In this document: positions 22,201 through 33,334 of the stretch, one piece after another
How positions within the stretch are numbered: the first letter of the stretch is position 1
Layout: the number at the start of each line of letters is the position of its first letter
DNA from: Haliotis asinina
Lineage: Eukaryota > Mollusca > Gastropoda > Lepetellida > Haliotidae
Assembly (NCBI RefSeq): GCF_037392515.1
Contig: NC_090281.1
Location: 48,212,645-48,276,644, forward strand
Direction of reading: 5' to 3'
DNA length: 64,000 nt
Program-made: the position numbers and the translations under genes
Notes under the pieces: generated by a model
The model's database searches: none
Seen by the model: only the letters and a program-made list of their open reading frames with translations
What the model was told of the DNA's origin: nothing

Positions 22201-25200
22201 TTCGACTGAAGGTCGTCATTTACAGCATTTACAGCATTTACAGCATTTACAGCGTACGCCTAACAATGTTGATACTTTCGATACATTTTTTACTTCTAGC
22301 ATACATGTAGCATTACATACGGGTTGTTTAGGCATGAGGTGATCAAAACCATTTTTGGTTGGCATTAAAGCCGAAATGCTTCGGATTGTTGAAAATCAAC
22401 TTCAACGTTTGTATCTACATTCTTCAAGAAGCACATTTTCTCTACCCCGCAAAGTTATATGGTAAGTAAAACGATATGACAGCGATATGATACGGTCGAT
22501 AGTCTCCCACGCTGATGCAACAGAATCCTACGGAACGCAATATCTCGACATGACACAGATCAATTGGATTGCTGCGTATGGTAACACCATCCTGAAAGGA
22601 AATCACTCCAGCAACTCGCATGCTACAGGTCTAGTGGATTAACATTCCCTAACACCCGGTTGTTCATCACTCTCATTTGGTGCCAGATGGCATCATTGTT
22701 TCTTTGACGACATAATGTCAAAACTTACCGCATATAAACTTATTGGTGCAGTTTCCCTCGATACATGTAACGGGCGCACGTATACAGCGTGTCCCGGTAG
22801 GACAGATTTGAGCCTGCAAGATAGAAAAATATTCTCTTTTGCTGCACATGAAACATTTCTGGTGTCTCCCGTCGTTATATTGCTGGAACGTTGCTAAAGG
22901 CGGTGGAAACTAAACTCACTCACTCACTTTTGTTGCATTGCCATCTGTCTGCACTGCACCAAGTTTGGTGCATTTCACACGAGGTCACCAAAAGATGTAA
23001 TACAAATCTGTGTTGCTGCATATAAACTGGAGCTGTGTCCCATGATGCTGGGCACTGGCGCATGTGAGCAGCGAGTGATCAGCATCTTGTAACCAAGTAA
23101 AGAAACACCACGACGTATCTCTTACTTTATTATGGTAATCAGTATTGAACGTTTCAATCATTTGTGTTGGATCTTTGTGATTCGAGTGATGGGTAAACAC
23201 CTGTCTATCTGAAGTGGATGTAGACTAGAAGTCAAAGTTTTCGCTCGTCAAGCCGAAGACTCGGGTTCGATTCCCCACATCGGTATAATGTGTGGAGCCC
23301 ATTTCTGGTGTCCCCCGTCCAGATACTGTTGTAATATAGCTAAAAGGTGGAAGAGGCTTAAAACTTAACTCACTCACTCATTTCTCATCAGCTGGCAGAT
23401 TTCGTGGATGGTCATAATAATTAAAATGTAATCAAACCAAGTATCTGCTAGAAGCACACCCAAATGGATAATGAATGTTTTGCAGGTGATAGCACGTAAG
23501 CTGAGTCAATGACCCGACGAAGACACGGATTAACGTCTCGAGTGTTGTATTTTGAGAAAGCTGGATCAGTTTCCACTCTCGTTTTATTGTTATTTAATAT
23601 ACTGACACAACATTATTGATAAATATCTACTGAAAAATCAATACACTCACATAATTACCTTCCAAGGAAAAATCCACGTTACTATATTTGAATTAAATCT
23701 TAAATCTGGCTAAGATCATGTTTGTATGCTAAGTGAAGATCACATAACAAGAAGGACACATATTCAAACTTTATTAATCAAGACGCTCAGGTGATGTTTT
23801 ATTGTTTTATCCTCTTCACTAAATAACAAATGTCAACGCCATGTGACAATTGTTGTAAAATACATGTACATATGAAACATAAAACAATACTTACACAACC
23901 CCTGTCACCTTTAATCATCATTGCTAGATGGCACTGGAAATGAAACGTCAAAGTAATAGGAAATATGAAGCACTAAAATATTCCTTTACAAAATAATAAA
24001 TGTGAATGTCTTAATTATATAATATGACAATGAATAATAAAGTCACTTATTGAGTACAAATGTCCAAACACTTATAGATAAACAATGCGCTGAAACGAAT
24101 AGAGTAAAATGAGTGAGTCATAGGCACAGTGAAAATAGGTGGGTTATAACTTTTGATTCAATGGTTGTGTGAGATTTTCAGATTTCTGGAGGGAAAGAGT
24201 CCCAAGGAGTTGATACAGCATAGGATACAGATATTTTCCCATTAGAAACCAGGTGGAATGTGGGAACTTGTAGTAGTTTCTGATTCTGGGACCGGAGTGA
24301 TCTTGATGGGGTGTATTCTGTGATGAGTTCAGTGAGACATTCTTGAGCTTGGCTGTGGAGACGTTTAAGTGATGCACAGAAGTTTGAAGTTGATCCTCTG
24401 TTGAATGGATTGCCAAGGTAAATATTTGAGAACAGGAGATATGTGGTCAGATTTAGTATTTAGAGAAATGTTGCAGTTGCATTCTGTACTTTCTGTAGTC
24501 TGGAGATACCGAGTTTGCTGGGCCTATCAATAGCCCATTGCAGTAGTGTAGTCTAAACTGCGCTGGACATGTGACTAGGCTAAGGGCACATTCTGCTTTG
24601 ATGTACTTCCTGGTGTTGTCTGGATCTGAGATGAAAGTAACAGGGCTTGCGGTCTTGAGGTCTTTCACTAGTCTGGACGTTGACACTTATGCTAAACCAG
24701 TAGTGACTTCATTCCTGAAGTAATCTTCAACATACTGACGATGAATTACATGTATTTTTACTGAGTATTATATGACGACATACTTTTAAATGTCTTAATA
24801 TGTCTGTCCAGATGGTTTAGATAAATCTGATATCCACAAAATATGTTTATATTCAACAATCCTAATTTTTTGTTTTAGCCAAAATCATCAACGGAAGGAA
24901 CTTGTTGTGCTTAATCGTGTTTAATAGTGTTCTGCTATATTTCAGGTTTATAGAAAAATCATGTCTCCCATAATTCTCTTTGGAATGGTTCTGTATATTT
25001 CACTCTTTTGAAGCGAGTCTCACAACAAGATCAAGTCAGTCAACTCCTGTGACAAGCATGGGTTGCTGAAGACCAATTCTAACCCGGATGTTGACGGATC
25101 GCGAGATTAGTCCAATCTGTTTTGCTAAGCATCCCTATTCATCATTTTCTTCTTCAACAGCATCCTGGACTGACGGGAGCCCGAAGAAGCACCAATTGGT

Positions 25201-27330
25201 CTCCAGGCCCGGTGCTTGTCGTGAGAGACAATCAAAGATGGCCAGGTAATCGGACTTAATGTCTGTTTAGCGTCCTTTTTGCAGATGCATTGATGCCAAA
25301 TACTCTGGTCACTCAATCAGTTTATGTGGCAGAAATATTGTTGACTTCCACATATTCATTCACTGAGCATCAACTCACCTCCGATTTTATTATGTTGTGT
25401 GACTGTTTGTTCAACGTTGCACTCAAAATTACTCAGACTATACTGCTGCTGTCTGTAAATAATAGAATCTGGGAGTCTTGCCCGATTGTGTTCTCTCTTT
25501 CTTTGACCAATATTTCATTTGTGTAGAGTTTATAAAATGTTTTCACTCACTGTACCTTTATTTACATCTGCTCACAATACGAACTGTTTCACTGTACAAA
25601 ATTACCCCGTAATTACCAAAAGGAACATTAAATTATATCTGAAGGGCGCTAACGTCTTTTGGATGGTGCCAGAAATCAATATCTCAAGAGTGAAAATATT
25701 CTCAACCATGATCGTTATTGGTTTCAGAGACTGCATCTGTTGGTCTGAAAATACCTGGTGATTCACGGGCGCTGTCATATGTCTTACAGGAAATATGTAA
25801 TATTCTAGAAATGTAGTACGTTTGAAATTTGTTTGTTTGTTTGGAATTACTTACTGAATGAATTTCGTCGGAGTAGTGAAAATTAGAAAACACAAGAGGA
25901 AACATGAATAAGCACGAATTATACAAACAGAGACCACTATCTCTTTCACATTAAGTTGACAATTCACTTACGATTCCGACTACATCAGTGAGTGAGTTTT
26001 GTTTTAGGCCGCACTCAGCAGTATTCCAGCTATACGGCGGTCTACTGTATAATAAGCAAATGATACTGAAACTGTTCCATCTGGTAAGCCACTCCCGAAA
26101 ATACACACTCTTCCTTTGTAGGAAAAAATACAATTTCAGTCGTAATTGGTATATTTGATTTTTTTCTGCTTTTGATTTGTATTAAAGATGATATTATATG
26201 TTTTTTGACAAAATGTTGTTTGATGGAATATTTTAAAAATACTAAATATTCATTGCACAAGGGCAAATTGTCAGGTTTCAAAAATGTTGCCCGAATATGA
26301 ACTCTCCAAATCCCACAAAATATACCAGAATTTACATTTATAACAACATCTGACAAATGTTATAAAGCAATTGCAATTCTAGGAAATCCTGAAAGATAAA
26401 CTACACTCCAACCTTTGTCGAAGCTTATCATTAGTCATATCCAAGGCATCATCCCATTATCAACCCGTATACTGCAGCAAGACAACTACTTCGATATTTA
26501 AGACTACGTTCATAACGAACCAACCACTTGCTACATACTTTAGTTAATACGTATGACGTTCTACGGTTGTTACGAACTATAATTAGTGGCCCTTTGAGGT
26601 CAGTATAACCGTACTTAAATTACATTTGTGACGTCATTCCATTGTCTGCTCGCCGCATTACTTTTCAGGAATGGAGTGATGTGTACCAGTTTTAAATTAA
26701 AGAATTCATTTTGTGATTTTGACGTTTAGGTTTGATAACATAAAATATTTCCAATACTTTGAATGTAACTTAAGTAGGATAATGGCCGGGTGACCCTCCA
26801 CTCCTTAAAAATGATGAATCCGAGGCCATGAAAAATTACTCTGACATTACCCTCTACTTCATGATGTCATTAGCTGTGGTTGGGAAAGATCGCGCCCGCA
26901 AATCACCTACCATCCAAACACAGATCCTGTCTAACCAAAACTTGTTACAGAGGTGTATTTTATAAGATAAAGGGTTTTTTTTGTTTAGTATTATGCACAT
27001 TTCTGGGGGTTTTTTGTTGCTGAAATAGGACTAAAAGCGTCGTAAAACTATACTCACTCACTCAGATGTCACATGGAAACAAACTAAACCCGACATTCAT
27101 TGTTTGAAAAATGACATTCAATCTTAAAACTTATCAAATTCCGTTTAAATATAGGTAATACCATGAACAAAGCCACAGCTCGGAATAATTACTATTAGTA
27201 ATAATACATGTATAGCTTACGACGGGTTTCAATGGTAAGGTAATGTTAACTAAGAGAGCATGAACTGGATATGAATTTAGTCGTGTCTTACCACGAGTCC
27301 AAGAGCGAAGTTGTACCACGTGACCATCAT
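19052..27330 (-). CDS. Gene B: secreted double-WAP-domain protein, perlwapin-like (4 exons)
   Basis: Spliced coding sequence on the - strand, exons 27292-27330, 22729-22813, 21688-21873 and 19052-19272, 531 nt and 176 aa, phases 0/1/1 as in gene A. It has a short hydrophobic N terminus (MVTWYNFALGLV), a five-Cys motif with CPTGTRC and spacing like gene A, a first WAP core (Cys61-Cys97, identical in sequence to gene A) and a second (Cys112-Cys147, TKCC, CGQIC). The tail is rich in Ser, Thr and Arg. The expected role is a secreted inhibitor or matrix protein. It faces gene A tail to tail with 5 kb between stop codons. Intron 3 carries a 210-bp satellite and intron 1 a dead CR1-like element. The first exon's donor and TATA box match gene A, so both genes look intact and possibly expressed. 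Confidence 0.8.
19273..21687 (-). other. Intron 3 of gene B (2.4 kb), filled by a satellite array
   Basis: Donor CGAC|GTAAGTATAG, acceptor TTATAG. About 1.8 kb of it is the 15-bp/210-bp tandem repeat. Confidence 0.8.
19805..21620. repeat. Higher-order tandem repeat, 210-bp unit built of about 15-bp subunits
   Basis: The phrase gaactacgattaactgaagc recurs at 20281, 20491, 20701, 20911, 21121, 21331 and 21541, exactly 210 bp apart. Copies are almost identical; one near 21210 differs by a few bases. Each unit is made of imperfect 15-bp words such as 'agtaactggagcacc'. The left margin (19805-20130) keeps only degenerate 15-bp words. Because 210 is divisible by 3, one - strand frame is stop-free for about 477 codons (PVTRGAPVTCGAPVTRSASV style). 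No start or splice context supports translation. Confidence 0.95.
21688..21873 (-). CDS. Gene B exon 3 (linker and WAP domain 1)
   Basis: Acceptor TTCCAAACAG|AACCCG and donor CGAC|GTAAGTA on the - strand, 186 nt, phase 1 to 1. It encodes the linker EPEDTDREASSIERRSVG and a full eight-Cys WAP core. The stretch 21704-21848 is identical to gene A 13050-13194. Confidence 0.92.
21874..22728 (-). other. Intron 2 of gene B (855 bp)
   Basis: GTAAGT donor and CAAACAG acceptor. It contains a short (catttacag)n run at about 22220-22252. It lacks the SINE-B seen at the end of the matching intron of gene A. Confidence 0.75.
22729..22813 (-). CDS. Gene B exon 2 (five-Cys motif)
   Basis: Acceptor TTTTTCTATCTTGCAG|GCTCAA and donor ATGCG|GTAAGT on the - strand, 85 nt. 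It encodes CPTGTRC, PVTC, EGNC and KFIC at the same spacing as gene A, with several replacement changes. Confidence 0.85.
22855..22928 (+). mobile_element. SINE-B 3' fragment in intron 1 of gene B
   Basis: 'catttctggtgtctcccgtc', 'atattgctggaacgttgcta' and (actc)n tail. It lies about 40 bp from the acceptor side of exon 2. Confidence 0.65.
23230..23382 (+). mobile_element. SINE-B copy
   Basis: B box GGGTTCGATTCCCC with 'gtcaagccgaagactc' before it, 'gtgtggagcccatttctggt' after it, a widened linker (ggtggaagaggctta) and the (actc)n tail. The A box is damaged. Confidence 0.75.
24130..24710 (-). pseudogene. Dead CR1-like non-LTR retrotransposon, C-terminal part
   Basis: The - strand shows 'LVTCPAQFRLHYCNGLLIG', then after a frameshift 'RLQKVQNATATFL' and further on 'SQNTPHQDHSGPRIRNYY'. 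These match the DYCNSLL...LQRVQN...TRTK..G blocks of CR1-group elements. At least two frame changes and a stop. It lies in intron 1 of gene B, in the same transcriptional direction. Confidence 0.65.
25040..25100 (-). mobile_element. SINE-A 5' fragment
   Basis: Matches the reverse of the 5' head: 'gacaagcatgggttgctgaa', 'gaccaattctaacccggat'. Another weak match (gtgcttgtcgtgagagac) lies at 25210. Confidence 0.45.
25300..25985. other. Intron 1 of gene B, no feature recognised
   Basis: AT-rich sequence with only short open frames. Nothing resembling a signal-peptide exon was found here. Confidence 0.3.
25986..26055 (-). mobile_element. SINE-A 3' fragment
   Basis: 'agtgagtgagttttgtttta', 'ggccgcactcagcagtattc', 'cagctatacggcggtct'. 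Only the 3' 70 bp remain, as in a strongly 5'-truncated insertion. Confidence 0.65.
26995..27065 (+). mobile_element. SINE 3'-tail fragment
   Basis: 'gcacatttctgggggt', then 'taaaagcgtcgtaaaacta' and (actc)n. It is the tail common to SINE-A and SINE-B with a SINE-B-like body. Confidence 0.5.
27292..27330 (-). CDS. Gene B exon 1 (start codon and signal-peptide start)
   Basis: On the - strand ATG ATG GTC ACG TGG TAC AAC TTC GCT encodes (M)MVTWYNFALGLV with donor GTG|GTAAGA, as in gene A. Two adjacent ATGs (27330 and 27327) could start translation; the second corresponds to the gene A start. Confidence 0.72.
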
Positions 27331-27388
27331 ACCAGTCAAATGCCTCTGCTTCACTGCTAGTGAATAAATACGACGGACATCCGCCATC

Positions 27389-27395
27389 TTATATA
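27389..27395 (-). promoter_or_regulatory. TATA box of WAP gene B
   Basis: TATATAA on the - strand, 59 bp upstream of the first ATG, followed by GATG..GGATGTCCGT as in gene A. The sequence between TATA and ATG otherwise differs. Confidence 0.75.
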
Positions 27396-28424
27396 CCTAT
27401 GTATGGCGTGCGGAGGCGCGCGGTTTTTTTTCTGGTAGCTTTACGTTTGTTATTTTATCTGTCATTTTTATCAGCTTTCGAGAATTCCTCCAGGAATAAT
27501 TCCGTTACGACAGAGTTTATTAACCTCCGGAAGTTTTCACGAACTGTTTCAAAGAATGGCTTCTACTCGATAGGGCGGTATTGTCTTATTATTACAAATA
27601 CAATAGCGCTTAGTTCAAACAAATAACAACCGGAATTAGATTCTAAATCAATTCCCTTGAAACTGGATTCTCCCGACATACTGATCCAGATTTTCTTTTC
27701 GGTATTCTGTAGGTAAATTGATCCGGACGACTCGAATCGACTACAGCACGAAGAACACTGCGGTGATTGAGATATTGATTGAATATTTTAAGACGACCAA
27801 CTGTTCATTGCATACTGGGTTGGAACAACCTATGATACAGTCAGTGAAGAGGAGGGTCAGGGGTGTTATTGCAACTGGCGGAGGCTATCTCAGATATCGG
27901 TATTGTGATAGGTATTAGCCGTAATAGGTATTTTTCAAATGTGGCTCTCCGCGAGGGTACCACTGGGTTCAGTTATCGATACTTGCGTGATTTACGGAGA
28001 ACAGTATTCAAGAATCTTGAAAATGACCGTACTTGTTAACGTCATACATCAATAGTTATTTGCTCTGCAAAACTAGTCAGTTTTCTGTTATGTTTGAATG
28101 AACGACAGTTTTTCGCTATTTCATTTTATAGACTTGCAATTTAAGACTTTCTTTGGGGGTAAATTTATCTAAATAAAAAGTTTAATCGAGGTTTAGATAT
28201 GTATCTTTTGCCATGGCTCATGGTGAAATATTGATACTAAGAAACATAAGAGGCGTTGCGACACTTCTTTGTTAGAGTATATTTATCAATTTTCGATTAT
28301 TAAAAAGCAGTTTGAAATCTTCTTAAAGAGCTACGTGGTGCCCGGCTCATGATCAAAATACGACACCAGGTGCTATAAAACCGGGCAAGAAACACCTGCT
28401 TCATACCGAAAGAAGGTCATCAGT

Positions 28425-29250
28425 AGTGTCAAGTAACTCGTATAAATATTTGGGTGTTAATTTTACAAAACAACTTTCATGGTCCACGACATGAAAAACA
28501 TCAAGCCTCGATGCAGTGTAAAAAGACTTTAATAGGCATTATGAAATTTATAGCAACGCAAGGTGATTATCATACAACTGGGGTTTTTTTCAAGATCTTT
28601 GACGATAAAATATGCCCCGTCCTTTTGTATGACGCTGAGATCTGGGAAATCAAAGCGTCTGGTGCCATGGAAAAAGTCCATTTTTATGCTTGTAAGAAAT
28701 AGCTTGGGATAAAAATTAACACATGTAACTCAGCAGTGTATTGCACGTGTGGTAGATTTCTCTCACACATTGCAGCAAATATGGAAGTTGTTAAATATTG
28801 ATTTACATTAGTGAGCATGGTTCCAAGCAGATTACAGAAAAATATGTTATAATACTATGATTATTTATGAGAGAAATGGGAAACAATTTAGTCACAAGTA
28901 TAAAAGAATGAGCATTTTCTACTGGATTCGGTCATGCATGATATGAATAGTATATACAATGTACAGCCCCATTCTTTATTCCTGCTATCTGTAAAGCAAC
29001 GACTTCAAGATATGTGAAAACTGGAAGGAAAACATGATTTCTTTCAAGAAACTAATTTACTTCATACGGATTAAACAATTTGTCCACAAAGAACAGTATC
29101 TGTCCGTGTTAAAAAGGAGACAATTCAGAATAAGCCTTGAGCAATTCCACTGTTCATCTCATGATTTGCTAACAGAATCCGATAGGTATTTATTCATAAA
29201 GAGCGAAAACTCACATTTTGTGTACTCTTTTAACAATTACAATACATGAA
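28425..29250 (+). pseudogene. Decayed non-LTR retrotransposon, C-terminal region
   Basis: Begins with 'YKYLGVNFT' (the thumb-region motif following the reverse transcriptase active site), then 'KTLIGIMKFIATQGDYHTT', 'FFKIFDDKICPVLLYDAEIW', 'EKVHFYACKK', and about 400 bp later 'RRQFRISLEQFHCSSHDLL'. This order is seen in C-terminal parts of several mollusc LINE proteins. Stops and frame changes interrupt it. The catalytic domain upstream is absent, so this is a 5'-truncated remnant. Confidence 0.65.
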
Positions 29251-29259
29251 AGACTTATG

Positions 29260-30290
29260 GGTAATCTTAATTCACTCTTTAAAAACTCGTGGTTAATGAA
29301 AAACGAGCGATTAAAAGTTGTCAAGACGTCGTCTGTTACGTTTTCGACCGCCAACAAAACCACCGACAAGCCATGTAACACTGTCGTCAGAGCACTGCAG
29401 CGAACTGCATATGGGGAAAGATTACCAGTTAGTTATCTATAAAACGTGTAACAAGCTCGTCAATTTGTTGACTCCTCGATGTACTTACAAAGACATTTCG
29501 AATCGTTGCGTTGCCGTCAAAAACTGCCAGGTGCCGGGTGATGGTACATGTCACCATGCACAGATTTCCATCGGACCCCTCAGTTCGTATTAAATATGTT
29601 GTTTTTGAGTTCGAAGCGAGCGTCCTGAAAGCCTGTACGCGTTAAATAGGGTGGTTCGACACCTACATCGCTTCGATAATAGAAGATGCAATTTAGATTT
29701 GGTTTCATCGAGTTAAAAATATTAAAACCACTTACTATTTGTAGAACATGATTGATAACCAAAAGGATTCTGGCACACTTGTAACGTGAGGATTTCCTCC
29801 TCGGAAGCGATCGAGGTTTGGGTTGAAGTGACCAGTAATATTGTAAGTAGTATGACATTGACACACACCTCGCTTCTAAGAGTGAAATCGTTATGTTATA
29901 TGCAAAGTCATGCAAAATCATATTACCTATCAATCAAATATATGATTGTTTTACTACCAATAGAAAATAGTTTACATTTTAGATTACTCGGTGAAACCAA
30001 TCCTAAACAGCATTTTTTCTCAGACTGACGGATGTTCGCGACAGGACGCCACCATGTTTGTAAAATTGTGGCGTCACGGTCTAAAGTCTGTTTGAGAATT
30101 AATTGGATTATTGTGTGTTTTCAGTAAGTTAAAAGATCAAAACTACTTCATACTCGTACTTAAATATATTTTTGAATCATGACCAAAAATCACTTGTAAC
30201 AGAGTTGTAACCACAATGACAAACGATTTTGACAGAATCGTTAACGAAAGCAAGTTGCATGTCGGAAAATAAAGTAAAGCAAGTGACAAA
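29260..30290. other. Gene-free stretch, nothing recognised
   Basis: Short open frames only. A loose inverted match around 29590-29640 and 29800-29880 (tcgaagcgag / ctcgcttc) is not strong enough to call. Confidence 0.3.
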
Positions 30291-30394
30291 ACTAAATGGC
30301 AGCAGACTGTGAAAACATAAAGCTTTCATTTTTCAAAACAATTGCGACGACTGCAGACTTAGACAAACCTGTCATCAAGATAACCTACATGAAT

Positions 30395-30895
30395 ACAAAT
30401 ACACCACCAACCCACATAGGTACAGGTATATATGACGCACCAACCCACACAGGTACATGTATATGTAACGCACAAACCCACATAGGTACATGTATATATA
30501 ACGCACCAACCCACGTAGGTACATGTATATATAACGCACCAACCCACATAGGTACAGGTATACACGACGCACCAACCGACATAGGTACATGTATATATAA
30601 CGCACCAACCCACATAGGTACAGGTATACACGACGCACCAACCCACATAGGTACAGGTATATATAACGCAGCAACCCACATAGGTACATATATATATATA
30701 ACGCACCAACCCACATAGGTACATGTATATTTAACGCACCAACCCACATAGGTACATGTATATATAACGCACCAACCCACATAGGTACATGTATATATAA
30801 CGCACCAACCCACATAGGTACATGTATATATAACGCACCAACCTACATAGGTATATGTATATATAACGCACCAACCCATATAGGTATATAATGTG
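30395..30895. repeat. 33-bp minisatellite, about 15 copies
   Basis: Unit close to 'ccaacccacataggtacatg' followed by tatatataacgca. A minority of units read caggtatacacgacgca instead. One unit near 30690 has extra (ta)n bases. The period is divisible by 3, which explains the long open frames on both strands (for example a CTYVGWCVIYT repeat on the - strand). Confidence 0.93.
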
Positions 30896-31455
30896 ATGGT
30901 CACATTACGTCACGGAGGAGCGCCCCTCTGATTGGATGAAATTTACGGAGAGAATTGTGCACTGTTGTCATAAAGGTCGATTTAAGGAAATTAAATGTCG
31001 AAATGAGTAGTTTTAACGACGTGGTTTCATTTATAACCATGTCAATAAATGATTTATGTATTTGTACTCCCTTATTTAGAGTATATGTGATCTTTAAGGT
31101 ATAGGTTATGTAAATTGAGTTATCTGAATGTAATCGAAGACGAGTACCATTTTCGTTGTACATGTGCAGCCTATTATATGTTGGGAAATAGTATATTAAG
31201 AGCTACTGCTTTGTACATCCCGACAGTTATAAATTCATATCCCTTTTAACCAGTTTGGAAGGATTATCTATGTAATACACCACCACATACAGAAAAAAGG
31301 CATTCTTAACAATTCTACTAAATGATCAAGTGTCTCTCAATGTATTTGTACTAAAGGTCTGTGGCTTCCTGAGTAGGAAGCAATGTAAGTCGTTCACTGG
31401 TCACGAGAGGGACATGGGCTGACGTACCTTCCATGTTTAGTTTTGTTCCCTGAGT

Positions 31456-31600
31456 CCGAAGTTATCTCCCTTCCATCGATTTGCATTCGCAAAACATCGG
31501 TAATTTCCGATGATTCAATGTAACTTAAGATAATGAGGTGCTAGCACCAAGCACCAAATTAGTACGACACTGCAAACAGTGTAAATAGAAAATGTTTACT
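31456..31600 (+). repeat. Interspersed repeat shared with 17182-17345
   Basis: 'agttatctcccttccat' and 'atttgcattcgcaaaacatc' match the 17.2-kb copy. Direct orientation. No coding potential seen. Confidence 0.5.
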
Positions 31601-31714
31601 ATTGACGCAATAAAAGACTTATCATGCCTTACAACCTGCCTGAAATCGGTAATTGAAACTTCGAGGTGAAAAGCTTCCAACACTCAACACATTATGGAAT
31701 CTTTATTATGCTAA

Positions 31715-31983
31715 GACCCTCGAAGATCCCGGGGTAGAATAGGCCTTCAGCAACCCATGCTTGCCATAAAAGGCGACTATACTTGTCGTAAGAGGCGACT
31801 AACGGGATCGGTTGGTCAGACTCACTGACTTGGTTGACACATGTCATCGGTTCCCAATTGCGCAGATCGATGCTCATGTTGTTGATCACTGGATTGTCTG
31901 GTCCAGACTCGATTACTTACGGACCGCCGCCATATAGCTGTAATATTGCTGAGTGCGGCTTAAAACTAAACTCACTCACTCAT
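31715..31983 (+). mobile_element. SINE-A, near full length
   Basis: Good copy from 'gaagatcccggggtagaata' through 'gactaacgggatcggttggt', 'tcgatgctcatgttgttgat' and 'gattgtctggtccagactcg' to 'ctcactcactcatt'. Useful as a family reference together with 59149-59418. Confidence 0.87.
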
Positions 31984-32139
31984 TTATTACGTTAAAGTAG
32001 TTAAGTTAAGTTTACTTAGACTGACTAACTACTCGAAATTCCCAGTATTGGTGGAATACGGATTGTGAAAACAATCCCATAACGCTCGACGAATGGCAGG
32101 ACTTTCTTGGTGGTTGATTTACAACACTCTGGGATAAAA

Positions 32140-32900
32140 CGGGCTGAATTCCAAAGCTCAGTGCGATCATCAAGACGCAGCAGATGGCGATCATACATAT
32201 CTACAATAAACACTTCTCTTTCCTCAATTTGGGCCAAGGTAAAAGAGAAAGCAAATCTTTTAGCAAATCAGTTTGAAGCTGATAGCAGTTATGAATATTT
32301 TTCAACAAACACGAAATCACAAATATGGAGAATGGGATTATTCCTATAATTTCAGAACCTGTATTACAACCTTTTCCTTTACAGTATTACGATTTGTCCT
32401 TCCCCCTGGCAAATTAAAATCTGCAATAACAAAAGGCAAGAGCTCATCTCCAGGTGCCGATAAATTGTGCTACGAACACTTTAAACGCATGCCAGATTCA
32501 TCTGTGAAAGTTGTTCTTAATATCAGTAATCAAAGCTGGATGTCTGGAAAGTTGCCCGGAACCTGGAAACACGCTGTTGTTCCCAAACCTGGTAAAGATC
32601 CACCTCGTCCTGTTTCATACAGACCAATAACCTTTAACGGTCTAACCTATGTGAAATCATGGAAAGTTTGGTAAAATCGTTTTAGTTAATACTTACAATT
32701 CAATGAATTATTAACAAGGCTACAGTGTGGATTTAGGAACACTCGTTCTTGTATGGATCATCTCGTCAGACGAGACACAAACAGAACTAGCAAATCAGGA
32801 GTTGTGTTTACTTTTAGACATTGAAAGGCAAATGTGATATGATATAATATGGAGAACTAGACTTCTGTGCAATCAGAAATTTAAAGACTTGATATTAGTT
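32140..32900 (+). pseudogene. Dead reverse transcriptase, I/Jockey-like N-terminal half
   Basis: Frames on the + strand give 'RSRWRSYISTINTSLSSIW', 'KEKANLLANQFEADSS', then 'SPGADKLCYEHFKRMPDSS', 'SGKLPGTWKHAVVPKPGKD', 'VSYRPITFNGL', 'LLTRLQCGFR' and a broken 'DIE....YDIIWRTRLL'. These are RT blocks 0-A (SPGxDxxxYE, LPxxWKxAxVxPxPKPGKD, SYRPI, QxGFR). Several stops and frameshifts. The FADD active-site block is not found. Confidence 0.78.
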
Positions 32901-33334
32901 GATACCACGTATGAATCTCGCTCTGTAAACATAGCACGTACAGTGGAACCGACGTTACCCTTGATTTATTATTGAAGAAGTAAAAGGCTTCATAGAAGGT
33001 ACATATATAGGAGAGGTTACAAGACAGATGCATGGCGTTATGAAAAAATATACTCTTCCAAAAAAGTAGGGGAACCTGAACTTTGAAGTCTGGTAGAAAG
33101 AAAACACACTAAGGAACGTTACAATGACATTCACCTGCAATTCACGTTTTCAGGCAGGTGGATGAATCATTGTAGACCATTTTTTTGATAATTTTCTTGC
33201 ACCTGTGCATGGTCAGGGTTTTCAGGGTCAAATCACACACTCCTGAGTGAAAATTGTAAACCAGAAATTTTCATGTCATACTCCAGTCACCTAACAGGGG
33301 GGGTAACTGAACGAACAGCTTTGCTTTGAGTGAA

